A stretch of 64,000 nucleotides of DNA, taken from NCBI RefSeq assembly GCF_020595055.1, contig NZ_JAJDOO010000001.1:373664-437663 (forward strand). Direction: 5' to 3'. This DNA comes from Desulfosporosinus shakirovi (GTDB lineage Bacteria; Bacillota; Desulfitobacteriia; Desulfitobacteriales; Desulfitobacteriaceae). This document shows positions 33,666-43,795 of this stretch, piece by piece; the first letter of the stretch is position 1; every line of letters starts with the position of its first letter. A program made the position numbers and the translations under genes. The notes under the pieces are model-generated. The model ran no database searches. It was not told the origin of the DNA and saw nothing but the letters and a program-made list of their open reading frames with translations.

Positions 33666-34978
33666 TGAACAATATAGAAGATATTCTTAAAGCGCAAAAA
33701 TGCAAAATTGATCAAATTGAAGTCCCCGAAGAATTGGAGGGGCGACTGCGTACTGCCATAAATAAAGACAAACAATTTAGACTAAGGAACAGAGCTAAAG
33801 TTTATGTCGCGGCCATGGTTATGATGGTCACTATATTACTATCATTTAATTATGATGTAATTGCTTTTTATAGTAAACAGCTCCTAGGGTATGATCAGGT
33901 CATGAATGCTTCTTTGAAAGAATTAAGTGAACTTGGTAAAGGACAACCGGTAGGAAAAAGCTTTATATTTGACAATGGAGTCTCATTAACAGTTGATTAC
34001 GTAATGTTAGATGAAAACCAACTTTTATTGTTCTATACCGTAAAAGATCCATCAGGGCACGTCGAAGAAAATGACATCTCATCTTTAATGTCCTTAAAAG
34101 CCTTTTGGGGAGAATATCACCATCAGAATTCCCAGGGTAATCTTAATGAAGAGAAGACAGAAATAAAATATCTCGCCAGCTTTGAGCCTCCAAATCCTTT
34201 TGAAAAAAGCTTAACCTTAAGGTTTTCGCAAATACTGCAGGGAACACAAACGCCTGCTGAGATCAGTTTTACTTTAAACAGGAATACTGCTATGGGACAC
34301 ACACTAAAAGAGAATCTCAATGAGACGATTAAAGTTGATCAGGCCCAAATAAAAATCGAATCTATTCTTGCATCCCCTACAAAAACAGTAATCAATGGTT
34401 CTATCCAAAACATTTTTGAATTAGCTATAGGACAACTCAGTGGGGAAAGACTTCGACCAACAGACCTAACGCTAAAGCTTATTGCCAATGGAAAAGAAGT
34501 TCCCGTACAAGGGGGTGGGATGAGTACAGACATGAAAGGAATTACTTTTCACAGTGATTATGATCCTTTACCCTTAGAGTTAGAGCAACTCCAAGTAGAA
34601 TTGGTGAAGTTTGAAGCAGATCACGATGTGAATCAACGGTTTAAGTTGGGGAGAACTAACAATAGCGAGAAGCAGAAGTTAAATATTCTAGGGCAAGCGG
34701 TAGAGATAGATCAAATTGAAACATCTCAGGGAGAGACACATATTACAATTAACAGCGAACAAAGCCTTATCTTAAGTCGGGTGTATTTAATGATTGATGG
34801 ACAGAAAGTCCCTCTAGAAGAAACTATTATGGACAATTATGATAAACTTCAAGATGGTACCATTATTCACACACGAATGCTGCGTTTCTTGGGTGCGGGG
34901 AATGAGTTAGAACTGGATGTCCAAAGAATGACTTATTCAAAAAGCTATGATGAAATGCTGGAGATACCGATCAATTGA
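33665..34978 (+). CDS. DUF4179 domain membrane anti-sigma factor
   Basis: A 437-residue protein. It has a short cytoplasmic N-terminus (EDILKAQKCKIDQIEVPEEL) that would bind the sigma factor, one membrane helix near residues 46-62 (VYVAAMVMMVTILLSF), and a large outer part beginning with DUF4179 (about 65-160) followed by a beta-rich domain with a sugar- or immunoglobulin-like appearance. The ATG overlaps the sigma-factor stop. It is typical of Firmicute ECF/anti-sigma pairs that sense envelope stress. Confidence 0.85.
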   Translation: MNNIEDILKAQKCKIDQIEVPEELEGRLRTAINKDKQFRLRNRAKVYVAAMVMMVTILLSFNYDVIAFYSKQLLGYDQVMNASLKELSELGKGQPVGKSFIFDNGVSLTVDYVMLDENQLLLFYTVKDPSGHVEENDISSLMSLKAFWGEYHHQNSQGNLNEEKTEIKYLASFEPPNPFEKSLTLRFSQILQGTQTPAEISFTLNRNTAMGHTLKENLNETIKVDQAQIKIESILASPTKTVINGSIQNIFELAIGQLSGERLRPTDLTLKLIANGKEVPVQGGGMSTDMKGITFHSDYDPLPLELEQLQVELVKFEADHDVNQRFKLGRTNNSEKQKLNILGQAVEIDQIETSQGETHITINSEQSLILSRVYLMIDGQKVPLEETIMDNYDKLQDGTIIHTRMLRFLGAGNELELDVQRMTYSKSYDEMLEIPIN

Positions 34979-35304
34979 ACAATGGCTCAGATAATAGGTA
35001 AGAGCTAGGGCATTCAGACAAATGTTTGGATGTTCTAGCTTCTTGTTTTTAAGATTAAAAAGGGATGGGCTCTAACTATACTGATAAGAACTGGCTTTAC
35101 CACATCCCACCCAGGCTGAAGGAAGTCTGGGCGAACAGCTTGTTTTATCACAATTGGCCTCAATGAAATGATATAATCAATCTAGGGTCTAATGTTTAAT
35201 ATATTAATTCGATGCTGACAAACTATTTAATGTTTAGCCGTTCCCTGGATGAAAAGGAACTAGAAAACGAGAGCTTCGAAGTATTAATGACTCTTCGAGA
35301 ATAG
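34979..35304. other. Intergenic stretch after the anti-sigma gene
   Basis: It holds the terminator at about 35,000-35,045 and a second inverted repeat CCCAGGCTGAAGGAAGTCTG near 35,107-35,126. No gene is supported. Confidence 0.4.
35000..35045 (+). terminator. Terminator of the sigma/anti-sigma unit
   Basis: AAGAGCTAGGGCATTC pairs imperfectly with GATGTTCTAGCTTCTT, and GTTTTTA follows. Confidence 0.65.
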
Positions 35305-37176
35305 TTGCCAGATTTATTTCAATCCAAGGATGGAAAAGGGGGATGTGAGGTGGGTGTTTTCTCGGATATGATCAGTGGGTCTGGGATAGATACAGTGGAC
35401 TGCATGATTACACTTAATTTCCCAAAGGTTTCTGAAGATAGAAACATTCATGAAGTCTATGAAGAATTTGGCCAATCGTTAGAATGTGTTTATGTCCTAA
35501 ACAGAGACGGATTATTAGTGGGGCTTCTAGATCAGGCTGCTATGCTAAAGGCCGTAGCTCGTAAGAATATGCAAAAATTAGCAGGGGCGCTTGTATGTAA
35601 GGTTCCGATGTGTTTGCCCTCGAGTAGTTCAGTTCAAGAGGCGATCACCCTTTTCTTAAAACTAAAAGTGAAGGAAGTCCCGGTTACTGATGAGACGGGA
35701 CGGATGATTGGAGTACTTAAGCTTTGGCCGTTGTTTGATTACCAGGCACGAAAGCTGGAGAGTTTAGAACAAGAGCTTAACAAATCCAAAAAGCTAACAG
35801 CTACCTTGGAAGCGGTTATAGAAAACCCGTATGAAGGTATGGTTGTCGTCGACGAAAATAGCCATGTAACTATGATTAATAACTTCTATTTAGAGGTCCT
35901 TGGGGTAACTAGGGAAGAAGCTCTGGGTCGACATATTTGCGAACTAACTCCACACTCAGAACTTCCAAACATTGTGCGTACGGGTAAGGCCCAATTCGTA
36001 GACTACTGGAAAGTTGGAGACCGGGATTTTATGATTATCCGGGCACCCATTAAAAAAGATGGCAAGACAATTGGCGCACTTGGGAAGACCCTCTTTAAGG
36101 ATATGGGTCTAGCTCATGTCTTCACACGGAAACTGGCCCAATTGGAAGGTGACCTGAAGTTTTATAAAGAAGAGTTGCGCAAAATTCACAGCGCAACTTA
36201 TACTTTTGAGGATATTATCGGGGACGGATTTAAAATCACAGCAACCATACACTTAGCTCAACGGGCGGCTCGTACAACTTCAACCGTTCTGTTAACGGGG
36301 GAGAGTGGAACGGGAAAAGAGTTGTTCGCTCATGCAATTCATAATTATAGTGTGCGGCGCCATGGACCATTTATTAAGGTTAACTGTGCCGCGATTCCGG
36401 AACAGCTCTTGGAATCTGAGCTGTTTGGTTATGTTGAAGGGGCCTTCACCGGAGCAAGCAAAGATGGTAAACCGGGTAAGTTTGAACTGGCGAACTATGG
36501 TACTATCTTTTTGGACGAGATCGGGGATATGAGTCTGACAATGCAGGCTAAGCTTTTACGTGTCATTCAGGAACGTGAAATTGAAAGGATAGGCGGAACG
36601 CAACCTTTCAAAATCGATTTGCGTATTATTACAGCTACTAATCGCAAATTAGAAAAAATGTTGAGGGAAGGGACGTTTCGGGACGACCTTTTCTATCGGT
36701 TAAATGTTATGGTTCTTGAGTTACCATGCTTACGGGAAAGGCCTGGGGACATTAGATTACTGGCAAATTACTTGGTGACTAAATTAAACCAAAGATTGGA
36801 AACAGATGTGGCGGGCATTTCTCAAGAAGCCATACAAATATTACAAAACTATGCATGGCCAGGCAACGTTCGAGAATTAGAGAGCGTTTTGGAACGAACG
36901 ATGAACATGGTTGACGAGCCGATTATTTTACCTGAACATTTACCGGCTCGAATACTGCAGGCCAAAATGAGCGTTAATGATACTCAGAGCGGAGAACAAA
37001 GCAGATTCGAGGAAGGCAGAAATTTTGCTGAAAAAGAGTTGTTGGTTGATGCTTTGAAGAGTGCCAAGGGCAATAAGGCTCAAGCTGCAAAAATCTTGGG
37101 GATTCACAGATCTGTTCTGTATAAGAAACTCACGAAGCATGGGCTTGGTGGTGAAGTTTTGTCTGGGGAGTTGTAA
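35305..37176 (+). CDS. Sigma-54-dependent transcriptional activator with CBS pair and PAS domain
   Basis: A 623-residue activator. It has a CBS-domain pair (about 30-155), a short coiled linker (SLEQELNKSKKLTATLEAV), a PAS domain (about 170-280) and an AAA+ domain with GESGTGKE, GYVEGAFTGAS and GTIFLDEIGD. A Fis-type helix-turn-helix closes the protein (NKAQAAKILGIHRSVLYKKL). CBS pairs bind adenylates, so it may read energy or CoA-nucleotide state. TTG 35305 is the longest start; GTG near 35350 (VFSDMISG) is also plausible. The next genes are a CoA-transferase operon preceded by a sigma-54-like promoter, its likely target. Confidence 0.9.
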   Translation: MPDLFQSKDGKGGCEVGVFSDMISGSGIDTVDCMITLNFPKVSEDRNIHEVYEEFGQSLECVYVLNRDGLLVGLLDQAAMLKAVARKNMQKLAGALVCKVPMCLPSSSSVQEAITLFLKLKVKEVPVTDETGRMIGVLKLWPLFDYQARKLESLEQELNKSKKLTATLEAVIENPYEGMVVVDENSHVTMINNFYLEVLGVTREEALGRHICELTPHSELPNIVRTGKAQFVDYWKVGDRDFMIIRAPIKKDGKTIGALGKTLFKDMGLAHVFTRKLAQLEGDLKFYKEELRKIHSATYTFEDIIGDGFKITATIHLAQRAARTTSTVLLTGESGTGKELFAHAIHNYSVRRHGPFIKVNCAAIPEQLLESELFGYVEGAFTGASKDGKPGKFELANYGTIFLDEIGDMSLTMQAKLLRVIQEREIERIGGTQPFKIDLRIITATNRKLEKMLREGTFRDDLFYRLNVMVLELPCLRERPGDIRLLANYLVTKLNQRLETDVAGISQEAIQILQNYAWPGNVRELESVLERTMNMVDEPIILPEHLPARILQAKMSVNDTQSGEQSRFEEGRNFAEKELLVDALKSAKGNKAQAAKILGIHRSVLYKKLTKHGLGGEVLSGEL

Positions 37177-37202
37177 TTGAATGATAGTCGGGTTGCTTGA
37201 TC

Positions 37203-37250
37203 GAGACAAGGCGTCTTTTTTAGGAGCATATTGTCTCAAATAGGAGACGA
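37203..37250. promoter_or_regulatory. GAGAC/GTCTC inverted repeats, candidate upstream activator sites
   Basis: GTCTC (37233-37237) and GAGAC (37244-37248) form a 5-bp dyad, with another GAGAC at 37203-37207 facing a partial GTCTT. They lie 130-190 bases before the sigma-54-like promoter, a normal place for enhancer sites. Confidence 0.35.
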
Positions 37251-37379
37251 GAAAATATTTCAATGCAGCATTATTTTTAAAATGGTTCTAAATAATCTCA
37301 TTAGATGATTTGCTGAGGGGCAGGGTTTTCCTGGCCTTTTTTGTTGTCATAAAATAATTATTAAAAAGAGTCAGAAATT

Positions 37380-37395
37380 TGGGTCTATTCTTGCA
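37380..37395 (+). promoter_or_regulatory. Sigma-54-like promoter of the CoA-transferase/thiolase/dehydrogenase operon
   Basis: TGGGTCTATTCTTGCA has GG (37381-37382) and GC (37393-37394) exactly 10 bases apart and a consensus -12 box TTGCA; the -24 box is TGGGTC instead of TGGCAC. It is 76 bases upstream of the CoA-transferase start. Confidence 0.6.
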
Positions 37396-37470
37396 TATTG
37401 GATGGATTAAAGGAGGGGCTCTTGGACAAAAGCCATCTAAGAATAAAAAAATAATAAGGGAGGGATCGAC

Positions 37471-38822
37471 TTGGATTACAAAAACGAGTACGAGCGCAAA
37501 TTTGTCACTGCTGACGAAGCGGTCAAGGTCGTGAAATCAGGTGGTGTTGTTCATTATGGTGAATTCATGATGGCTTCACATGTTTTGGATGCAGCTTTGG
37601 CCAAGAGGTGTGATGAATTGGAAGGGGTGAACATTAGAACCGTTACCTGCCCGTTTATACCGCAAAGCGTTGTCAGTGATCCGGAAAGAAAACATTTTGT
37701 TTACAATGACTGGCATTTTAGTGGCGCCAGCAGAAAGCTGCATGATAAAAATATGTGCAATTATATTCCCTTGACCTATCACGAAGGTCCCAGTTTTTTT
37801 GACCGAAGTTGGGTACCGGTTGACGTAGCTTTGATCAAGGTTACTCCTCCAGATCAACATGGCTATGTAAACTTGGGCACATCGAATTCTATAACACATG
37901 CCTTCTGTGATGCTGCTAAAATCGTGATTGCTGAAGTAAACGAGTCAGTACCCCGATGTTTAGGGGGTGCCAGGGAGACCTTACATGTATCCGAAATCGA
38001 CTATTTTGTTCAGGGTGACAATAGACCTCTTATTCAACTTCCTGAAACCCCAATCTCAGATGTGGATAAGATAATCGCCAAAATTATTCTGGAACAAATC
38101 GAAGACGGTGCCTGCTTACAGTTAGGAATTGGGGCTATGCCCAATGCAGTAGGCGCAATGATCGCCCAATCGGACTTAAAAGACCTAGGTGTTCACACAG
38201 AAATGATGGTCGATTCATTTGTGGATATGTACGAAGCTGGAAGAATTACGGGTCTGCGCAAACAGCTTGACAAAGGTAAGATGGTCTATACCTTTGCTAT
38301 GGGAACCAACAAGCTCTATGATTTTTTGAATAACAATCCGGTTTGTGCAAGTTACCCGGTGGATTACACGAATGAACCTGACATAATATGCCGAAATGAC
38401 AATATGATCTGCATTAACAATGCAATAGAAGTAGATCTTTATGGTCAGGTGGCATCGGAATCATCAGGTACACGACAGATTTCTGGAACCGGCGGACAGT
38501 TAGACTATATTTATGGGTCTTATAAATCTAAAGGCGGTAAGGGTTTGATTTGTCTTACTTCGACCTTCGTTGATTCGTTGACAGTGAGGGCAAGATGCAA
38601 TCCCGCATTAGGCCTACTATAAGTCCAGGGTCTATCGTTACTGTTCCTAGGAGTATTAATTATTATGTAGTTACGGAATACGGTATAGCGATGCTGAAGG
38701 GAAAGAGTACCTGGCAAAGAGCCGAAGCCTTAATAGATATTTCTCATCCGGATCTGCGTGATGAACTGATCAAGGAAGCGGATGCCAATAAGATTTGGGT
38801 AAAATCCAACAAGATATCCTAA
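37471..38822 (+). pseudogene. Acetyl-CoA hydrolase/CoA-transferase, one-base frameshift near 38,596
   Basis: The first frame runs from MDYKNEYERKF to [13 protein letters not shown]. The proper tail [20 protein letters not shown] to VKSNKIS lies in the next frame to 38822. One missing base between GGCAAGA and TGCAATCC would restore a 450-residue protein of normal length for the butyrate/4-hydroxybutyrate CoA-transferase family. It transfers CoA between acyl-CoA and acetate or a similar acid. Family signatures such as QLGIGAMPNAV and the Glu/Gly block near VDSFVDMYEAG are seen. GGGAGGGATCGAC precedes the TTG start. Intact, it would activate an acid for the thiolase and dehydrogenase that follow. 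The lesion may be a sequence error. Confidence 0.8.
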
Positions 38823-38878
38823 GGTTGTAGATCTTCTGAATTTGGGAGGGCTAATTAATATTAAAGGGGTTTTAAATT

Positions 38879-40108
38879 ATGGTAATGCAACTTAATGAAG
38901 TTGTAATGGTTAGCGCTTGCAGAACACCTATTGGTTCTTATGGAGGGTCACTCCAACCAGTGCCTGCCAATGAATTGACCAAGCTTGTTGCTGCTGAGGC
39001 TATTAAACGTGTGGGAATTGATCCGAAACAGGTGGATGAAATCGTGGCTGGAATGTGCTTAGGTCATGGTAATGGCTCATGTCCCCCCCGTATTGTGGCT
39101 ATGGAGATTGGTATGGATCCTAAATCAAGTGCCTGTATGGTCAACCAGAACTGTGCATCTGCAATGAGAGCCGTGGAAATCGCTGCTATGAAACTGCAAC
39201 TAGGCAAATACGAAATAGCGCTGGTAACTGGCACTGAAAGTATGAGTAATATCCCTTACATCTCTACGACATCCAGATGGGGTGCAAGAATGGGCGACGT
39301 CAAACTTCAGGACGCCATGCTTGCAGATGGACTGGTATGCCAACTAGCCGGTTCCCATATGGGAGGAACTGCTGAAAATATTGCTGAACAGTATGGAATT
39401 ACTAGAGAAGAATGTGATGAGCTAGCTCTTCTTAGCCATCAGAGGGCAATAAGGGCTATTGACGAAGGTCGTTTTGTCAGAGAGATTGTTCCTGTTCCAG
39501 TCAAAAAGGGGAAGAAAGAATACGTGTTCAAGCAGGACGAACATTCTATTCGAGGTGCAAGCTTCGAAAGTATGGCCAAGCTGAAACCTGCATTTAAAAA
39601 AGACGGTGTTGTAACTGCTGGCAACGCTTCTGGTCTAAATGACGCAGCGGCGGCTGTCGTTTTGATGACTAAGAAAAAGGCTGAGGAACTGGGAATCAAA
39701 CCTCTAATGAAACTTATAAATATCTGTGATGAAGGGGTAGAAGCTAGTGTTATGGGCTTAGGTCCCGCTGTTGCTATACCCAAATGTTTGAAAGAAGCTG
39801 GAATAAAGTATGAAGACGTTGATTACTGGGAAATCAACGAAGCCTTTGCAGCCCAAGTGATTGGTGTTGGCAAGAAGATAAAAGATGAAGCAGGCATCAC
39901 TTTCAACATAGGTACGTTCGAGCAGGATGGCAACATTAACACGAATGGTTCTGGAATTGGATTAGGACATCCGGTTGGGGCTACCGGACTGCGCATCATT
40001 GTAAGCCTTTATTATGAACTGGAGAGACTTGGGAAAACAGTTGGCGGCGCTTCCCTTTGCGTAGGTGGCGGAGCAGCTATGGCTTCTCTGTGGACTCGAG
40101 AGATATAG
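38879..40108 (+). CDS. Acetyl-CoA acetyltransferase (thiolase)
   Basis: A 409-residue thiolase. The nucleophilic Cys is in VNQNCASAMRAVE (about residue 91), the His in WEINEAFAAQV (thiolase motif 2) and GLGHPVGATGLRI, and the second Cys in SLCVGGGAAMA. Thiolases condense or cleave acyl-CoA and acetyl-CoA in the cytoplasm. It lies between a CoA-transferase and an acyl-CoA dehydrogenase and shares their operon. The direction (butyrate or fatty-acid oxidation against synthesis) cannot be told; the absence of 3-hydroxyacyl-CoA dehydrogenase and crotonase genes here means the pathway is completed elsewhere. Confidence 0.92.
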   Translation: MVMQLNEVVMVSACRTPIGSYGGSLQPVPANELTKLVAAEAIKRVGIDPKQVDEIVAGMCLGHGNGSCPPRIVAMEIGMDPKSSACMVNQNCASAMRAVEIAAMKLQLGKYEIALVTGTESMSNIPYISTTSRWGARMGDVKLQDAMLADGLVCQLAGSHMGGTAENIAEQYGITREECDELALLSHQRAIRAIDEGRFVREIVPVPVKKGKKEYVFKQDEHSIRGASFESMAKLKPAFKKDGVVTAGNASGLNDAAAAVVLMTKKKAEELGIKPLMKLINICDEGVEASVMGLGPAVAIPKCLKEAGIKYEDVDYWEINEAFAAQVIGVGKKIKDEAGITFNIGTFEQDGNINTNGSGIGLGHPVGATGLRIIVSLYYELERLGKTVGGASLCVGGGAAMASLWTREI

Positions 40109-40156
40109 ATGTTGTAAGAAATTGGTGATAAAATTTAGGCTGGAGGGAATGTAAAC

Positions 40157-41992
40157 ATGGCGTCTAATTTTGCAGTTAATAACATTAGAGATTTCGAATT
40201 TATTATCCAAGAATGGCTTCCAACTGAGGGGGTTTTTAACTACCCCCAGTTTGCAGATTATTATTCCAAGGATGATATTAAATCAGTCTTAGATCCTGTT
40301 TTAAAAATATGCAAGGCAGTAATTGAGCCGACTAATGGGGAAAACGAGACTCATCCAGCTACCTTTGCTGACGGTAAGGTAACTACCCCGCCTAGCTTAG
40401 GACCTCTTTTCCACAAGTTGCAGGAAGAGGGCTGGGGTACCAGCAATATAGATAATTCACCCGATGCCATGGTATTACCGGAAATGTTGAATGCCGCCGT
40501 TTGGGAGCTGATTTGTGCAGCTAATCCCACCTTTATGCCCTATGTTCTGCTGACCAGTGGGGCAGCCGGCCTAATTCAAAGCTTTGGCGATGATAAATTA
40601 AAAGCCAACTTCCTTCCTAATATGATGAATGGAACCTGGGCTGGAACTATGTGTCTGACTGAGCCCGGAGCAGGGTCTGATGTAGGGGATATTCTTTCTA
40701 AAGCCTATCCTACCGACGATCCGCGGATCTTTATGATCAAAGGCAATAAGATCTTTATAACTGGTGGAAACAATGATTTTACGGAAAATATCATTCACCT
40801 CTACTTAGCTCGTATAGAAGGTGCTAAACCCGGTACCAGCGGTATTTCTCTGTTCGTAGTTCCAAAGTTATGGGTCAATGAAGATGGCAGTTTGGAAGAC
40901 AATGATTTTGTAAACACCGGGATAGAGCATAAAATGGGCCAGCATGGTTCGGTTACGGCCGCTTTGTCTGCTGGGGAAAACGATAATTGTCGAGGCTGGC
41001 TGCTGGGTAAAGACCCACGTGAAAACGAAGGCAAGGGCGAAGGTATGGCTCAGATGTTCCAAATGATGAACATGGCCCGCATGGAAACAGGTCATATGGC
41101 GCTGTCCTGTATTATCAACGCCTTTGCGAATGCCCGAGATAATGCTAAAGAAAGAGTTCAGGGCCGCTTGCTGACAAATCCCAAAGCTGGACGGGTATCC
41201 ATTATCAACCATGAGGATATTAAGCGAACTCTGATGATGGGCAAAGCTCATATTGAAGCCATGAGGGCCATGATGTACAGGGTTTATCTGGCTTTCGACC
41301 AGAGGCATCGCGATCCTGATCCGGCTGTGAGGCAAGCCGCCAACGACCTAATTGATATAGCCACCCCGCTTTGCAAGGCCTATCCTTCTGATGAAGGATG
41401 GTGGCTCATTGGCGAAGCAATCCAATCCTATGGCGGGTATGGCTACTGTGAAGAGTATCCCCTATCCCAAATTGCCCGCGACATGAAGATTTACTCCATT
41501 TGGGAAGGAACCAATTATATCCAGTCCATGGATCTGATTGGCCGTAAGATGAAAATGAAGGGCGGCGTTGTCTTTGGGGCTTGGGTACAGGAAATGGTCG
41601 ATTTCTATGAAGCTAATAAAGGCAATGAAGCTTTAAGCAAGGAATTTTCTAACCTGGGCAAGGCACTTGATGCTTATCAAGCTATGCTTAAGACCTTGAA
41701 CGTATACACCAAAACCAATATGAGCATGATTCCTCTCTATTCCCGACGAATCCTTACCGCCAGTTCCCAGCTCTTTTGTGGCCGGCAGATTCTTGATCAA
41801 GCTGTATTGGCGGATAAGAAAGCTAAAGAAGTGGAAGTAGAGCATTTTGATTATAAGTTCTACATCGGCAAAGTAGCCGCCGCCAAGTACTACCTGCGCA
41901 ATGTTGTTCCCAATGTATGGGCAGTCGCGGAGATAGTCATTGATGGTGATGCTTCAGCTCTTGATGTTCCGGTAGATGTTTTCGAATACTAG
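40157..41992 (+). CDS. Acyl-CoA dehydrogenase (long, C-terminally extended type)
   Basis: A 611-residue flavoprotein, longer than the 380-residue short-chain enzymes and similar in size to FadE-like or 3-methylmercaptopropionyl-CoA dehydrogenase (DmdC-type) members. It shows MCLTEPGAGSDVGD, the FAD/substrate motif, a catalytic Glu region SQIARDMKIYSIWEGTNYIQ and a C-terminal extension after residue 450. It oxidises acyl-CoA to enoyl-CoA with an electron-transfer flavoprotein as acceptor. GGCTGGAGGGAATG precedes the start. It is the last gene of the CoA-transferase/thiolase unit and is followed by a terminator. No EtfAB genes are beside it. Confidence 0.9.
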   Translation: MASNFAVNNIRDFEFIIQEWLPTEGVFNYPQFADYYSKDDIKSVLDPVLKICKAVIEPTNGENETHPATFADGKVTTPPSLGPLFHKLQEEGWGTSNIDNSPDAMVLPEMLNAAVWELICAANPTFMPYVLLTSGAAGLIQSFGDDKLKANFLPNMMNGTWAGTMCLTEPGAGSDVGDILSKAYPTDDPRIFMIKGNKIFITGGNNDFTENIIHLYLARIEGAKPGTSGISLFVVPKLWVNEDGSLEDNDFVNTGIEHKMGQHGSVTAALSAGENDNCRGWLLGKDPRENEGKGEGMAQMFQMMNMARMETGHMALSCIINAFANARDNAKERVQGRLLTNPKAGRVSIINHEDIKRTLMMGKAHIEAMRAMMYRVYLAFDQRHRDPDPAVRQAANDLIDIATPLCKAYPSDEGWWLIGEAIQSYGGYGYCEEYPLSQIARDMKIYSIWEGTNYIQSMDLIGRKMKMKGGVVFGAWVQEMVDFYEANKGNEALSKEFSNLGKALDAYQAMLKTLNVYTKTNMSMIPLYSRRILTASSQLFCGRQILDQAVLADKKAKEVEVEHFDYKFYIGKVAAAKYYLRNVVPNVWAVAEIVIDGDASALDVPVDVFEY

Positions 41993-42016
41993 AAGACAAG
42001 AGAGCAAATTAAAACA

Positions 42017-42060
42017 GGGAGTGTCGCGAATTTTTGAAATAGTAAGCGATGCTCCCCTTT
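42017..42060 (+). terminator. Terminator of the CoA-transferase operon
   Basis: Arms GGGAGTGTCGC (42017-42027) and GCGATGCTCCC (42046-42056) pair with one wobble; CTTT follows. Confidence 0.7.
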
Positions 42061-42188
42061 GCTTTGTACGGAAAAATAATTTAGTAATTGGATTATAACT
42101 TACAAAACTAAAAATAGTGGTTTGCGTTTTGCAACGTTCCTTTTTTGTGGAACAATTTCAAGAGTCATCTGCCCCGGTGCAATAGATA

Positions 42189-42237
42189 AAGGTGGGACGT
42201 GTTGTTTAAAAGTTCTTTAAACAATACGTCCCACCTT
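42189..42237 (-). terminator. Strong 22-bp-arm hairpin at the end of the minus-strand pseudogene
   Basis: Arms 42189-42210 and 42216-42237 (AAGGTGGGACGTGTTGTTTA and complement, one wobble). It lies directly behind the stop of the decayed minus-strand gene and is probably its terminator. Confidence 0.7.
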
Positions 42238-42240
42238 ACA

Positions 42241-43017
42241 TTATCCTACTGCATTTTCTGTTATTGGTTTAAGATCTAAACTTCCATCATATCCGTTAGG
42301 AAAGAAAATATAGACTGCTACTTCCTTGTTTTCACCTGTTAAGAGAACTGCACATGCAGAGCCGTTGGATAACTCACTAACAACCATGACGCCAGTTTCG
42401 GGGGTCGCATAAATCACTTTACTGCTGGTTATGGAGACCTCTTCCGGCATTAATCTGGCGATATCTTCTTCAGCCTTATTTTTCCACTAGGGATATTCTA
42501 GATTTTTACTGTTATTTACTAAATAAGAAAGGTTGAAGGAACTTGCATCAAGCATGGATCCGTTCACAGAGTCCACACTGGCACTATACCTTTGTGTAGT
42601 ATTGTTTTCGTTGGGTGCGTGGAATATTACTGTCCAGTTGTCTGAGTTTGGCATTGGGTTTTTCGAAAAGCTTGCATGAGCAGTGTAACTTGTAAAGTCA
42701 ACATTATAGGCCTTCTTAAGTATGTCTGCGGCGTAAGCAGCAGCTTGTTCAGCAGAAATATCCTTAGCGCCTGGAATAGAGTTGGAAATTATGCCCTTGT
42801 ATTTTTCCTCGATCTGCTCAGGTGTGATATCTTCTGTCAGGCTTAACTTGTCTCTAATTAGTTTATCTCGCTCGGGTGACCCCTTAGATAGGTCGATTAC
42901 TGAGTACTCCGCATTAACTCCAGTTTCTAAAGAAAAATTGTTAGTAGTCTCTTGAGCATTAGTCGCAATGACATATGCTGAAGAACTTTCTGGAGTCCAT
43001 AGTTTCCAAAACACCAT
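42241..43017 (-). pseudogene. Unrecognised (possibly exported) protein with an in-frame TAG
   Basis: A reading of about 258 codons is split by a TAG at 42487-42489 (KNLEYP-stop-WKNKAEEDIARLMPEE) with the same frame open on both sides. Its middle (ITPEQIEEKYKGIISNSIPG, then DNWTVIFHAPNENNTTQRYS) reads like a soluble extracytoplasmic domain, but the family is not recognised. The N-terminus overlaps the remnant of a sensor kinase, so the gene's own start may have been lost by deletion. Confidence 0.6.
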
Positions 43018-43168
43018 TCATGATAAAGTGATATTCCCCTAATGTTCGGTCCGAATCCCGCTTCATATTGAGAGAGAAGCTATAGTTAGACGTGAGGTAG
43101 AGGCAGGTGTTGATGGATATTATGAAAACTATTAAGATTCCAATAAAAGCTTTTTGCCAAAATTTCAT
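42959..43168 (-). pseudogene. N-terminal remnant of a sensor histidine kinase
   Basis: About 50 residues remain: [20 protein letters not shown] as a first membrane helix and YSFSLNMKRDSDRTLGEYHF, the start of an outer sensor domain. The reading then runs into unrelated sequence and stops. Its ATG overlaps the stop of the response-regulator pseudogene (ATGA), as normal pairs do. All catalytic domains are gone, so a deletion fused it to the next gene. Confidence 0.6.
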
Positions 43169-43795
43169 GGGTTCACCTCAAGGCGACAACCTATTTTATA
43201 GACTGTTTTTATTCTGTTTTCCCAGTTGAGTTTTTTGCGCAGCTTTTGAATATGTACATCGACGGTTCTTGTCTCTCCAAAATAATCGTACTCCCAGCCA
43301 ATTTAAGCAGTTTTTCACGGGACAAAGCAATGTTTATATTATTAATGAGTATCTCCAGTAATTCATATTCCCGAAGGGTAAGTTCGATTTCACTGTCGTT
43401 CACTGTAACCACTCTGCTTTCCAGATTTACTACAGTACTGTCAAGAGAAAAAATCTTTGAAGACCGGTTTGTACGGCGAAGCACGGCTTCAATCCTTGCC
43501 AACAGCTCAATTGTTTCAAAAGGTTTAACGATATAGTCGTCAGCACCTAGATTAAGTCCTTTTTACTTTATCGGACAGATTGCCCATAGCTGTGAGGAAA
43601 ATTACAGGGATGTTTTCGGGAACATGCTTCATCAGAGTAAAACCATCCTGGCCAGGAAGCATTATATCCAAGATAATCAGTGAATAAGTATTATGCTTTA
43701 AGTATTCGAGTGCCTCATTGCCTTCATATGCTTGTTCGCTGGTATGACCGACCAACTCAAGATTCATGGCAATGAGATCGTTTATAGACCCAAGG
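43165..43795 (-). pseudogene. OmpR-family response regulator, 5-prime truncated and twice frameshifted
   Basis: In order, three frames give SINDLIAMNLELVGHTSEQA through LIILDIMLPGQDG to DKVK, then GLNLGADDYIVKPFETIELL to SREKLLKLA, then [20 protein letters not shown] to the TGA. One extra A in the run near 43,561 and one extra base near 43,300 explain the shifts. The first 15 or so residues with the acidic pocket are missing; the sequence breaks at about 43,795 into a transporter fragment on the other strand. Confidence 0.75.
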
